The notes under the pieces are model-generated. The model was given only the letters and a program-made list of their open reading frames with translations, made no database searches and was not told where the DNA came from. Source: Paramacrobiotus richtersi (taxonomy: Eukaryota; Tardigrada; Eutardigrada; Parachela; Macrobiotidae). From it: 35,160 nucleotides of DNA. The stretch is from the NCBI GenBank assembly GCA_034698045.1, contig JAQGAU010000192.1:1-35160 (forward strand), given 5' to 3'. Position 1 is the first letter of the stretch, and each line of letters opens with the position of its first letter. A program made the translations under genes and the position numbers. Positions 1 to 8,799 of this stretch are shown piece after piece.

Positions 1-299
1 GGATTCTGAAGAAGGGCGGGGCGGGGATGGGGCGGATCAAGTCGTTTGATTGGCTGGAGCAGAATGTCAATCTGGAGTTTGGGTTTACCAGCAAGGGGCG
101 GGAGCAGGGCGACGGAGGGCGGGGCGGAGGCGAGGGAGCGGTCAAGAGGGTGTTGGGCGTGGATGGAAGGATTGTTTCGGCCGGGATGCTGCCGCAGATC
201 GGCTCCGGTCCGGCGATTAATTTCTCCACGGCTACCGTGGCTACCAAGGACCAGCCGTGCCAGCAGCCCGTCGAGACAAGCAAAAGTAAGGAGTTCTGA
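1..299 (+). CDS. 3' end of an unrecognised protein-coding gene (partial)
   Basis: One frame is open from the left edge to a TGA at 297-299. It encodes about 98 residues, beginning ILKKGGAGMGRIKSFDWLEQ, with a Gly/Arg-rich stretch in the middle and a Ser/Lys-rich end (SKSKEF). Codon third positions are G/C-rich, as in the well-supported exons of this window, and two AATAAA signals follow within 75 bp. Together these point to a true terminal exon. I do not recognise the family and give no function. The Met at 27 is probably internal because the frame is open upstream of it. The rest of the gene lies outside the window. Confidence 0.5.
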   Translation, partial: ILKKGGAGMGRIKSFDWLEQNVNLEFGFTSKGREQGDGGRGGGEGAVKRVLGVDGRIVSAGMLPQIGSGPAINFSTATVATKDQPCQQPVETSKSKEF

Positions 300-348
300 C
301 TTAAAAGACCATTTTCGTGCTGTAATTACTTTTTAATCACAGCAAGCC

Positions 349-370
349 AATAAATTAACAATACAATAAA
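349..370 (+). terminator. Poly(A) signals of the left-edge gene
   Basis: AATAAA occurs at 349-354 and again at 365-370, 50-71 bp after the stop codon at 299. This is the expected placement for 3' end formation of the plus-strand gene. The sequence turns sharply AT-rich here. Confidence 0.55.
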
Positions 371-2760
371 TGAGTTAATAAGTCAATCATGAAATACACG
401 TATGTATTAAATTATAAAATTACATAGTGAATTGAATAGTTATATCTAGTAATATAATTATTAGAAAAGTTAAGGATACGTTATAAAAATTAATTACAAA
501 CGAGAATGATGATTATCATCGCAGTTTAGCAAATTTCGGTTTTCCAGAGTACGGAATTCGATTATCAATAATACCATTAGGATTTGTTTGTCATTAGCTC
601 TGTAAAATATCTTTTCCAAACCATCTCACTGCTAAATTCCGAAGTGCAGCGAGTACGTGAACGGGCGGAAATTCAGCTGTTAAACATTACAGAAATCTCG
701 CCTTGGGGATGCCTAGCATTTTTCCGTAATCTAATAACCCCGGAAAAGTCACCAGCGTCAGATGAACCAACCAGCACTTAATCCGACCGAACGCCATTCT
801 TGCAAGCTCTCTAGCCAGTGCTTCCCTGACGGCTGTTGTTGGAAGAATTCTTAAGCAAAAGAGGAAGGACAACAATTCGACAGAGCACCAAGGAGTTGTG
901 CTTGTTCAGTCCGAATGGATGTTAGCCCGGTGCTGTCGGCACATGTTGGGCGCGCACTCAAAACGGGAGTACTAGAAATAGGGAGGTATGCTGTGATATA
1001 CGTCATGAGTCCAGTGTCTGGTAACTTTGTGCTGTTGTATTTTACCTTACTGGTCGTGCCGTCACGAACTTGTTGTCGAGAATGTGGAGGACCTAAAGGT
1101 ATATGTTAATCCAGAAATGGTATCGTCAATCCAAGAAAGCAATGAATTCGAACGTAAAGGTCGCTGCAAGAACAACAACCGAAACGCACAGCTGTACAGT
1201 CTGTCGTTACTCTTGTTAAACACGAATGTAGAAAAGTACAACGAACGTAAACGCGTCTTAGAATAGACGGATGACAGATACGCTTGGTTTCGGCGAACAA
1301 TGAGAAATGTGGTGCACCGAATTGCTGATTTGACGGTAACATTAACACCGACGCAGCTTCCGTGCATCTGCGATGCAATGTGTCCTTACTATATCACACA
1401 GTAATAATATTCGAACGTATTAATGTCGTCCCTTGGCAACTGCTCCAGGTTAGTTAGCTGATCCGTTCAGCGGAATGCTTCAAGCTGTAAGTCGTAACTG
1501 CTACCTCGCCTGGACGAGGAGGTCTATAATCTGCTGGACGTTCCATGACGATCTCTAAGGGCGGACTGTTCAGTCTACGTCAAGCAAGAATGGCGCACTG
1601 CGATAATCTTAACTGGATTTTGGCTTTTTACGCAGTTCATGGCATTGATGGCAATACCAGCCGAAGCATGTATCTCGAACGGCAGTATGGTGTAATATGG
1701 TGTAGTAGGTTACCATTTAACTTAACAATCTATTGAAAACATGAGGCCCGATTCCAAAGCTCTCTATTCGACTCTATTTGAATGACTTTGGTCAACCGCC
1801 CTATTCCGTTTTGAGCGCTGTTCTTCATTGTTTGTTTCCTCACGAGGGTTGGGCATAAGCTACAATCTTTCTCAACATTCTTTGGACCAAATCCACAAAG
1901 ACGTTTTCGCATTTTTGAAGTACCTGACGATTTGGTTACGCATTTCTCTGTTGTTCCAGCTTTCTGAGGAAGCGAGTTTCTGCGGAAAAGCTATCCCCAG
2001 TTCTGTTCTGTTCGCAAAAACATCTCCCATCAGGGTAATTTACGGTGTGCTGTTGCTTATTTCGCTCACGCCCGTGACGTTCACAAACGACTTTTCGCTT
2101 TGATATCAGTGGTTTTTTATTTTGACCAAACATTCGTCTTGTACGATTACATTTCTAGTTCCGGTTGAGCAGCGGGCATTGATCGTTCGCTGCTGCATGT
2201 TTCTTCTATTTCGGACGTACTGTACAAAATTTCGGAATTTTTCCCACCGAGGATCGCTCTCATCCAGAACGTTTTTGCCGAGAGCCATGAAGACTACGCG
2301 GATATTTTTACCGTATCCGAGTTGGTAAGCGTTAGCGGTTTCTTCCGCACGCTTGTGACATACTGGGAATATCCTTGGTGAATCATTTCGCGCACAGGCA
2401 GAACATGTATAAAACATACCGTAAAAAAAACCTGTATTATTCGATCATGATGAAACTGTTATCCCTTGAGGTCCGGGAAAAATGCCCGGATGAAGCTGGC
2501 AGTTATCTTCTGAGCTCCGGATGATCCCGAATCAGGTCGCGTCTTAGATGTAGAAACTTCCTCGGGCGGGGCGAATTTAGCGCACGACGGAATTTGTGCC
2601 GTGCGGATGGTTTTCCCTGTCACAGTCGAGTTTTCGCTTAATGATCGGTCAGCGTTCGGTCATACATACGGTTCCGTTTTGTGGTACGTTCTGCTTGAAC
2701 GCTGAACCGACAACTGAAGCAGCGGCTGCATAAATAACTGCGACTACGCTTTTAACACTA
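371..2760. other. Intergenic stretch, no recognised gene
   Basis: I see no gene I can support. Open stretches of 60-100 codons occur on both strands without recognisable domains. On the minus strand, three open stretches follow each other from 2,417 to 1,730 in different frames (the first starts MFYTCSACARND). They could be decayed coding sequence, but I recognise no family and no convincing splice sites. A small hairpin with TCCGGG/CCCGGA arms lies near 2,471-2,489. Confidence 0.4.
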
Positions 2761-3085
2761 GTACAGCAGATGTTAAATAGGTCTGAATGGACATTTGAAA
2801 TGCAGTTGTCCAGTGAAATATGCTTTTCGAGATTTGTTTGTCATGGGGCGGCTGCCCGTAACATACTAAATCAATTTTTGGAGAACTTAGCGCAGTGGTG
2901 TGATGAATTATGTTCGCGAGAGGACTGCTGGCAGGTTCACGTTTTAATGGCTAACTCTCTTCCTCATTTGCCCAGTTACATGTGTTGTTTCGCAGAGAAA
3001 GAAAGACATTCATACAGCAATCTAGCAGCATGAATATCGTTTTCAGACAAAAATCCGCTCCGATAATCCACGGCTGTTTGAAATC

Positions 3086-3316
3086 TTATCCATGGCGTCC
3101 AGGTCCATACATCATACCAGGGCGGCGCTTGTTGCGCTGCAGCGCCCACATCTGGAAGGCATCCGCCTCGGGGACATGGTCCATCTGGCGGGCATAGTTC
3201 ATCTGGGGCGCGAACTCCTCTTCGTCGTTGTCGTAGTTGCGGTAATAGGCGCTGCTCAGGGCCATGCTGGCGAAGACCAACAGGGCCACACACATGAAGG
3301 CTTTCAGCAGCTGCAT
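3086..3316 (-). CDS. Secreted peptide precursor A (76 aa), paralogue of the gene at 10,689-10,901
   Basis: The protein starts with a strong signal peptide (MQLLKAFMCVALLVFASMAL, cleavage probably near SSA-YY at residue 23). An acidic tyrosine-rich segment follows (YYRNYDNDEEEF), then a core with YARQM and PEADAFQMW, a polybasic site NKRR at about residues 62-65, and a short basic tail ending PGMMYGPGRHG. The order signal, acidic spacer, core, dibasic site, tail is typical of secreted prohormone or antimicrobial-type precursors. The G-R pair in the tail could be an amidation signal. About 60% of residues match the paralogue 7.4 kb away on the same strand, and the match extends into the 5' leader. 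The class is inferred from layout; I match it to no named family. The ATG is fixed by the signal peptide. Confidence 0.75.
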   Translation of the reverse strand: MQLLKAFMCVALLVFASMALSSAYYRNYDNDEEEFAPQMNYARQMDHVPEADAFQMWALQRNKRRPGMMYGPGRHG

Positions 3317-3372
3317 TGTTCAGGAGCTTAGGTGTTTGAGGAAGTAAAGAAGACTTAGGTTTACTAGTGTGA

Positions 3373-3384
3373 TGAATGCCAACT
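3373..3384 (-). promoter_or_regulatory. Leader/promoter element shared by peptide genes A and B
   Basis: TGAATGCCAACT (plus-strand reading) lies about 57 bp upstream of the ATG of peptide gene A. TGAATGCTAACT lies about 59 bp upstream of the ATG of gene B (10,960-10,971). With the shared CCTCAA/CACC leader this shows that the duplicated unit included the proximal 5' region. It may be a 5'UTR or core-promoter element. Confidence 0.35.
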
Positions 3385-3605
3385 GGCAGAGTTGAGTTGT
3401 GAAGTCCTTCTCCAGTAAGAGCTTCTGTTGCCTGGGACAATTTTCGGTTGGGGTTGTCATGGTGCGGTTTTCTTTCATTCGTAAAACTCGCGAAATCATT
3501 TACCCTCGTACAAAAAGTATCTGGACCGAACATCGTATGTGAGGCGCACCGAATGCATTCCGCGCGCGCCGGGTCGCAGATTGTTAAGGCATGCCAACTT
3601 GGGAC

Positions 3606-3775
3606 CGCGCGCGCGCGGGAGGAGGACGATTTCTCGCAATACGATTGGCTACGCGTTGGGGCGAAGCTGACTTATTATTCGTAAATCTGATTGGTTATAG
3701 AGTGCGTCTTATTGGTCCATTGTAGACCTATAGCAAGGGACAGACGCGCCCACTTAATTCCGATTCATGACGTCA
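3606..3775 (-). promoter_or_regulatory. Probable distal promoter of peptide gene A: GC tract, three CCAAT boxes, CRE
   Basis: About 300-460 bp upstream of gene A (minus strand) lie a CG-repeat tract (3,606-3,618), three inverted CCAAT boxes read as ATTGG on the plus strand (3,644-3,648, 3,690-3,694, 3,711-3,715), and a perfect cAMP response element TGACGTCA at 3,768-3,775 inside the palindrome ATGACGTCAT. The cluster looks like an enhancer or promoter. Assignment to gene A is by position only; a plus-strand transcript is not excluded. Confidence 0.35.
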
Positions 3776-3799
3776 TGTGCGAGTTTTGGTTTTTTTTAT

Positions 3800-4500
3800 T
3801 GAACACTAATCACATTTCCATAGCACTTATCGCACAGTACATTCACTTATTCCGAAATAAATACAAAAAAATGCTGGTCAGATATATCCAAAGAAAACTG
3901 GAAATATTAAACAGCCAGATCTAGTCATTGTGGTTCAGCTAAAATAAATAGTGCAACCAAATTTCCCAGACAATCACAACTGGAATTCCTGTAAAGCATT
4001 TAAAAACAATTTAGAACAGATATCCAGAGATTTTTGCGCGCCAGTTGGAATATGCAGGCGTTGAGACATCAGGCTGGAGAGACGGCCAGAAGAATATCCG
4101 GAATTCTGTACTCAACAAAAACTAAAAACGTTGTCCAAAAATCGTTCATTTTATTCGAAATATCAGGTAATGCGAAAGTACATAACATCTTTCACTGACT
4201 TTACGAGAAACGACGGATATCTTACCTTGCAAAATAAATAAAATGAGGCCATATCGACAGAAGGAATTCCAGATTTCCCCCGAATGACCAAACAGTTAGC
4301 GACTCATGATCAGCACACTGTTAGCGAGTGGCAAAATATTGCTGCTCATAAGAGCATCAGGCCCAAATCAAATCAATACTGAACTGGAATTCCAGTATAA
4401 TTGCTGAATGCAGATACGCACCCAAAAAAAGAGAAGGTTCCCGTGTCTTGTAGTCAGTCAGAATTTCAGACCAAAGGCAAAGTACCAAACTCAAACTTTC
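3800..4500. other. Intergenic, no gene seen
   Basis: AT-rich sequence with no supported ORF. The hexamer GAATTC recurs in similar contexts (near 3,984, 4,095, 4,265 and 4,387; two are GGAATTCCAG). This may be chance or repeat-derived sequence. The region leads into the palindrome cluster at 4,507. Confidence 0.3.
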
Positions 4501-4506
4501 GAAAAA

Positions 4507-4560
4507 CTGATTTGGCCGTTGGATTATGTTTAGCTAAACATAATCCGACGGCCAAATCAG
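4507..4560. repeat. 54-nt near-perfect palindrome (27-bp arms)
   Basis: Positions 4,507-4,533 and 4,534-4,560 are inverted copies with one mismatch (T at 4,520) and no spacer. The centre reads GTTTAG/CTAAAC. Such a structure can extrude as a cruciform and is common in foldback or MITE-type elements. No flanking target-site duplication could be assigned. Confidence 0.8.
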
Positions 4561-4579
4561 CAACTGCTATAGCAGTTGC
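4560..4579. repeat. 20-bp perfect palindrome abutting the 54-nt palindrome
   Basis: GCAACTGCTATAGCAGTTGC is perfectly self-complementary and shares base 4,560 with the preceding palindrome, so two independent dyads sit end to end. A nested region with CTCGTACA direct repeats follows (about 4,598-4,633). Confidence 0.8.
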
Positions 4580-4688
4580 AGAGTCGAACTTTGCATGTGC
4601 TCGTACATTATGCATATGGTGCACTCGTACAGAGCATGCTGTTCGCTGAGCCTTAAGGGCGGACCTAACCAATCAGATTGTTAACGCA

Positions 4689-4752
4689 ATGGAACGGATT
4701 ACAGATGCTGTTCCATGCGTCTTCCCGCAGGTCTTCCCTGTAACCTGCGGGA
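4689..4752. repeat. Two further hairpins (7-bp and 10-bp arms)
   Basis: ATGGAAC (4,689-4,695) pairs with GTTCCAT (4,710-4,716). TCCCGCAGGT (4,723-4,732) pairs perfectly with ACCTGCGGGA (4,743-4,752) around a 10-nt loop. With the palindromes upstream, about 250 bp here is unusually dense in inverted repeats, suggesting remains of a foldback element. Confidence 0.6.
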
Positions 4753-5214
4753 CTTGATACCTTAGCGATAATCACATATTTTTGCACGAGGTACCGGGAT
4801 GATTCCTGTTTTCAGACAGTTTGAAGTCATCAAAATTGTTAAACCGACAAACATAAGTACTAGTGATCGATGCTATCGATAGAACGATAAGAATTGTCAC
4901 TATTTCGAAGTAGTGTAATGACACCACCACGTCTACAAGCGAGGGAATCGATGCGAAATAGGCAGGGGGAGGCGCAGAGCTAATTCGTTGGCCCGACGGA
5001 TGCTAGTCCCACCCCTACTGACAGTTAGTCTGGCTTGTCTCCAACAGGTGTTGTCAAAAATCTGTTTGGTATGCACACATTGAATTTTACGTAATGCTAT
5101 TTTGTTTGACGATGCAATATTTCACAGCCCTTATCAACCATGTTTGAAGTCATATATATGTTTTGTATCGCTTGATTGGATAACGGTCTTCTGCACTTAT
5201 TATATGGGCAAAAT

Positions 5215-5330
5215 GTGTCTTGTTTTTGTTTTTCTCCTTTTCATTTCTGTTGTTTTCTTTGTGTCCAATGCCGATGAGCGGGCAATGCCCCGCTGCAGGA
5301 AGACAATAAACCCCTTATTATTATAAATTG
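5215..5330 (+). mobile_element. Probable 3' tail of a LINE (CR1/L2/Jockey-like)
   Basis: A T-rich stretch is followed by CCAATGCCGATG, a small hairpin (AGCGGG-CAATGC-CCCGCT, about 5,277-5,294), AATAAACCCC, and a short ATT microsatellite (TTATTATTATAA, about 5,315-5,326). Known ends of CR1/L2/Jockey-type elements in invertebrates share this order: hairpin, AATAAA, terminal microsatellite. No reverse transcriptase lies upstream, so it would be a 5'-truncated insertion. An ORF across it begins MGKMCLVFVFLLF and resembles a signal peptide; I read this as a by-product of the T-rich tract. Confidence 0.4.
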
Positions 5331-5659
5331 TTTTATGGGGCTGGATAGTAGTCCGACTGGATCTGCTTCGACAACTTTAAGCGCGAAACTGAGCAGAGCT
5401 AGTTTTCGAAAAAGAGCCATACCGGTTCGTTAGTCGTCACTGCGTACATAAACCTTCCTTCATTTGAAAAACATGAAAAGGTACCGATTGTGCGCTGATT
5501 TTTAAAACGCAGTATTTTGTGACAAAATCAGTGAATCCCAGGACTTGTGAAACAATTTTTTTTCTTACATAATATGTACACATTTCACGGCGTTATCAAA
5601 TTGAACTTTTGTTGCTACATGGCTAACATGATAATGTACAGTATACTATAGCGCAAAAA
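5331..5659. other. Intergenic, nothing recognised
   Basis: AT-rich, without a supported ORF, repeat or RNA gene. GTATACTATAG shortly before 5,660 could serve as a TATA-like element for the following small ORF. Confidence 0.3.
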
Positions 5660-5893
5660 ATGATCTTCCTGTATGTCGTACATTTACTGATACGTGTTTA
5701 CCTGTTCTCTCTACTTCCGTTAACTTTCTCAACCCTTGATCTTGATAGCCGCTCACATGCAGTTAGCATGGCCGCTTACCGGCCTCGCCAGATCGGAGAA
5801 TGTTCCGAATTTCAGTTTTCGAGCGAGCTAGCTAGCGATCTGTTTCCTCTTTCTTACGAACGACGTTTCCCTACTTTTCCATTGACATGTTGA
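5660..5893 (+). CDS. Candidate small secreted protein (77 aa)
   Basis: ATG in an A-rich context (GCAAAAAATG) opens a 77-residue frame. It starts with a hydrophobic signal-like segment (MIFLYVVHLLIRVYLFSLLP) and continues with a polar stretch holding two Cys, the second being the last residue. The TGA overlaps an AATAAA at 5,893-5,898, which would serve as a poly(A) signal. Nothing about the family is recognised. Two minus-strand ORFs overlap the same DNA, so a chance ORF is possible. Confidence 0.27.
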   Translation: MIFLYVVHLLIRVYLFSLLPLTFSTLDLDSRSHAVSMAAYRPRQIGECSEFQFSSELASDLFPLSYERRFPTFPLTC

Positions 5894-6083
5894 ATAAACT
5901 TGATGCGTGTCACCTTCGTGTGTGATTCTGATCCTCCGCTTTCTTCCGCGTGTCTGTGAGCCGAAAGCCGATTCTCCCGTGTAAGCCACGTAACATTGTG
6001 ATACCACCATAACAGCCGATAGCATCCTGGTGCGCTTAACAGCAACCCAGTTTGAGAGGATCTCATTCCTCGTTTTAATACTT

Positions 6084-6185
6084 ATGATGACTGGTTGTTT
6101 GTCTTCGGTCTTATTGCTCTGTGTTTACACAGCCTCTGGGCTACGCGCGCAGTACCTAAACACTAAACAACCACCTGATTACTGA
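6084..6185 (+). CDS. Candidate 33-aa ORF with signal peptide
   Basis: A very short frame starts with tandem ATG codons. It encodes a well-shaped signal peptide (MMTGCLSSVLLLCVYTASG, probable cleavage after LRA) and an 11-residue product, QYLNTKQPPDY. It may be a tiny secreted peptide or the first exon of a longer gene. No donor site or downstream exon is convincing. Confidence 0.18.
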   Translation: MMTGCLSSVLLLCVYTASGLRAQYLNTKQPPDY

Positions 6186-6447
6186 ATCGAGTCAGGCACT
6201 GTCAGGATCACGTCTTCTGTCTTTTATATGGCCTTAACCTAAGCGGTAAGCATGCTTAATACATCCACGATTTCCCAAAACAATTATCTGCACAACCCAT
6301 GCAAAACAACCTGCACTAGGCAGTACTTCCGTATCATGTACAACTAACTAATTTGCCACCCTAACTAACCAAAACTGGTTTCACGAGGCTTGGAGTCTTT
6401 CGTCCCAGATAAACATGAAGCCCAGTTTTTGAGAAAGCGCGTTTTGG

Positions 6448-6769
6448 TTATCCAGCTGTGGCGGTAATATTCAGACTGCTGCAGCCCGCCAGTGCATCTT
6501 TTCGATCCCACAAGAATATCACAACAGCTGCCAGTAGCAGTACAACCTGCAAGAAACCCAATGGGTAACAGCTCAACGAAAATGTGTGTGATAACAACGG
6601 AAAACGGAGCTGTTCAAGCCAGCTGTTGAGAGAAGTGCGACTGCGCAGCGTGCGCTTATAATGTGCTTTGTACAAAGGTCAGACAGGGTTCGTATTCGCT
6701 TGACGGTGGAAATTGTTCACCACCGAAAAATGAGATGATAGCCGCCGTTGGTAGCCGCCCATTTTCCAT
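6448..6769 (-). CDS. Two-exon single-pass membrane microprotein (64 aa)
   Basis: Exon 1 is 6,674-6,769 and exon 2 is 6,448-6,546, joined in phase 0 across a 127-bp intron (donor GTACAA, acceptor TTTCTTGCAG after a pyrimidine tract). The product begins MENGRLPTAAIISFFGG. The splice junction falls inside one continuous hydrophobic helix, LTF|VVLLLAAVVIFLW (residues 30-45), followed by DRKDALAG and an N-glycosylation sequon NIT near the C-terminus. The ATG has G at -3 and +4. Two unrelated frames uniting into one transmembrane segment is the main support. Function unknown; no family recognised. Confidence 0.42.
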
Positions 6770-7833
6770 GCCGGTTGGTCGAGGCGTACTAATGTAAATA
6801 ACTACGTAAACTCGCTAACAGCGTTTCTGGTGACGTTTTGAAAAGAACCGTCATACCGACTCGGGCCAAACCCTGTAGCGAAAATACCTACTCTGGCAGC
6901 AAACGCTCAGCTTCCTTCGATGGTATTAGTGCGTGAAGTCGCACGCTCAGGTGCAGTCCTACGGGTTCCGCACATGACTCGCTTACATCTCTGAGTGCAA
7001 GGGGAATTCTGCAATACCGTTTGCTCATCGGTAGCAGAATCAAATTGGTCGCGATCTGGCCCCTGCCGCGCTAGCGATGCTCCTTACCTACGACCAGTTC
7101 TTGATAATGGACTGTGCCCTTTCGATTGGACCTTCTTCCGATTTTGCACTTCCTTATATCTCGTAAGTTACTTTCCCGTTTCTGATCCTGTTACTACCCA
7201 GAGCGGCTGACCGTGATTTGACACGTGGCTAGATCACGTAATCCAGTTTGAGGCGTTTGCTGCGCCGCACGAGCATAGCGCGGCAAGTCTAACTGTCTAA
7301 CTAACAGATTCAGCTCAGTGTAACTAGCCGATTCCTCATATTAAAAGCCCGACAAAAGCTCGAACGTCTTTCGTGTTATTAACAGTACGCGGCGGAGCGC
7401 GCAGTAGTTGATCTGATCGAATACGTAAAAAAGAATTCTTGTCCGAACACTATGTACGAATTCATCGCTGTATATTTTCAGGTCCATATTCTCCGAACCA
7501 TTCTCCGAACGGCAACGTACTATCTTCGTAATTAATAATTCGTAATTATCCTCTTCGTAATTATCCTCTCAGCCACGACGGCAATGAAAAGAACGCCGAT
7601 GGAAAGTCGGGCAGCGGTGTTTGTTCTGCGAGACTGGCAGCTTGCTGCACGCTAAACTGTGTACTGTTCTCATTTTCCAGTTTTTCTCGTCCAATTAGGA
7701 AAGTATTTTCCATTGGTTGTGCAATATGGATAAATCTGCAGTAGCTCAAACACGTTGTCTCAGACAAATTCTGTTTTTCAGCTTCTGTTCTCAGTTGTCT
7801 GTCCATAAGTATGCCAGGAAGAAAAACTATAGG
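6770..7833. other. Intergenic, no supported gene
   Basis: A plus-strand open stretch at 6,995-7,158, rich in Cys and ending at a GTAAGT donor, could be an isolated exon, but I found no partner. Near 7,525-7,570 the unit TCGTAATTATCCTCT is tandemly repeated. A minus-strand ORF of 81 codons (7,561-7,806) has no recognisable domain. Confidence 0.3.
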
Positions 7834-8103
7834 CTACGTACGCTTTGGACAGAAAAAACAATGATGATCAGTTAATAAATACCGGATGCAACGTATATGC
7901 TGTAAATAAGGATACTGGGTACTGCATGAGCTGCTCACCTTGACCAGAGTTCCGCGCTGAACAGGAAAGATTCCACATGGATGAAATATACGGTTGAAGT
8001 CCGAAGAACTGATTATAGCTTCTTGAATCTCGCTCAAGCAGAGGCCAAATGACTGACGTTCGGCGCCTTCCAAAACAATACAGCAGTGGTCGCGGGGAGA
8101 CAT
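7834..8103 (-). CDS. Candidate small ORF or first exon (89 aa unspliced)
   Basis: An ATG-initiated frame encodes MSPRDHCCIVLEGAERQSFG and continues to a strong donor after GTLVK (exon 7,939-8,103, donor GTGAGC). Spliced to an acceptor CTATAG at 7,827 it would end FFFLAYLWTDN (stop at 7,791-7,793), giving 66 aa with a hydrophobic C-terminus. Unspliced it ends at 7,834 with 89 aa. I do not recognise it. The donor and the ATG context (G at -3) favour a real exon, but the downstream structure is uncertain. Confidence 0.25.
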   Translation of the reverse strand: MSPRDHCCIVLEGAERQSFGLCLSEIQEAIISSSDFNRIFHPCGIFPVQRGTLVKVSSSCSTQYPYLQHIRCIRYLLTDHHCFFCPKRT

Positions 8104-8586
8104 GACCTACGAGGTGTCAAGTGTAGGACACGAACTGGTATTACAACTGTGTGGTAGGGGAAATGATCGTCGCGACGACACCATGTTCACCGTTCACGGA
8201 ATCGAGAACTTCTGTCCGGTAGCTGCGGTTCAGTTTAGGACTCTTGACTCGGTAGGGGACCATTCGTCAAAGTGTGGGTGCGAAAACTCAAACGGATGTC
8301 GAATGCACCAAACAAAACTGAGGCTGGCGTGCGCTTTACTGGCTCGTGTCGGTTGGCACCAGGTACAGAAACACTTGCGAAAGGGTCATGCACATGACTA
8401 TTAATTTTGTCCTTACCAAGGATGTATTTCCGCTGTTGTGGTCGGCACAGTGTTCACTGAGCTCGCATTGCCGCCGGTAATCTTTTCCTAGGGCCTTCCA
8501 TCCCGAAACAATCTGCATACTCTGCAGGCAAAAAACAATAATTTTTACCTAGGCCTATTGCTCACATCGTCTGTACTCTGTACTAG
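8104..8586. other. Intergenic, no supported gene
   Basis: A plus-strand frame of 100 codons (8,102-8,404) has no recognisable domain, hydrophobic segment or poly(A) context, and I leave it unannotated. Nothing else stands out. Confidence 0.3.
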
Positions 8587-8592
8587 TTTAAT
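8587..8592 (-). terminator. Variant poly(A) signal ATTAAA
   Basis: ATTAAA on the minus strand lies 37 bp downstream of the stop codon of the 55-aa membrane microprotein. This is the commonest variant of the animal poly(A) signal and the spacing is normal. Confidence 0.35.
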
Positions 8593-8629
8593 CACAGCGA
8601 AGGCGCGGGTTGTCGACAGTTCAACGCCT

Positions 8630-8797
8630 TTACACAGAAGTTTTTTTGTACGAAAAGGTCACTGCGTAATCTGCCCAGTCCAAGGCCACAATACAGATGA
8701 ATAACAGCAGAACCACCACGAATACTAGTGTGCACAAAACACATTGTATTTCGGAGCGGGAAACAGCGTATGACTTAAAGCTACTCCGACGCTGCAT
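8630..8797 (-). CDS. 55-aa single-pass membrane microprotein with an N-terminal RRSS site
   Basis: ATG (A at -3) opens a 55-codon frame. A basic N-terminus, MQRRSSFKSYAVSRSEIQ, with a textbook PKA-type RRSS sequence is followed by a clear transmembrane helix, CVLCTLVFVVVLLLFICIVAL (residues 19-39), and a 16-residue tail, DWADYAVTFSYKKTSV. An ATTAAA lies 37 bp past the stop. The layout (short basic phosphorylatable N-terminus plus one helix) resembles phospholamban-like SERCA regulators, but this is architectural only, and the long polar C-terminal tail is not typical of them. A spliced alternative would join an upstream exon (8,953-9,024, beginning MTNLTINGMIV) at the same reading frame. A different 99-codon frame overlaps it. 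Confidence 0.42.
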   Translation of the reverse strand: MQRRSSFKSYAVSRSEIQCVLCTLVFVVVLLLFICIVALDWADYAVTFSYKKTSV

Positions 8798-8799
8798 TG

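Noticed and set aside
2976..3533. 185-codon minus-strand ORF across peptide gene A
   Set aside because: It is in another frame of the same DNA; the signal-peptide frame conserved in the paralogue is the real one.
5218..5326. Signal-peptide-like ORF MGKMCLVFVFLLF
   Set aside because: The hydrophobic run is explained by the T-rich tract before a LINE-type hairpin, AATAAA and ATT repeat.
8102..8404. 100-codon plus-strand ORF
   Set aside because: No domain, signal, hydrophobic segment or poly(A) context; length is within chance for this composition.
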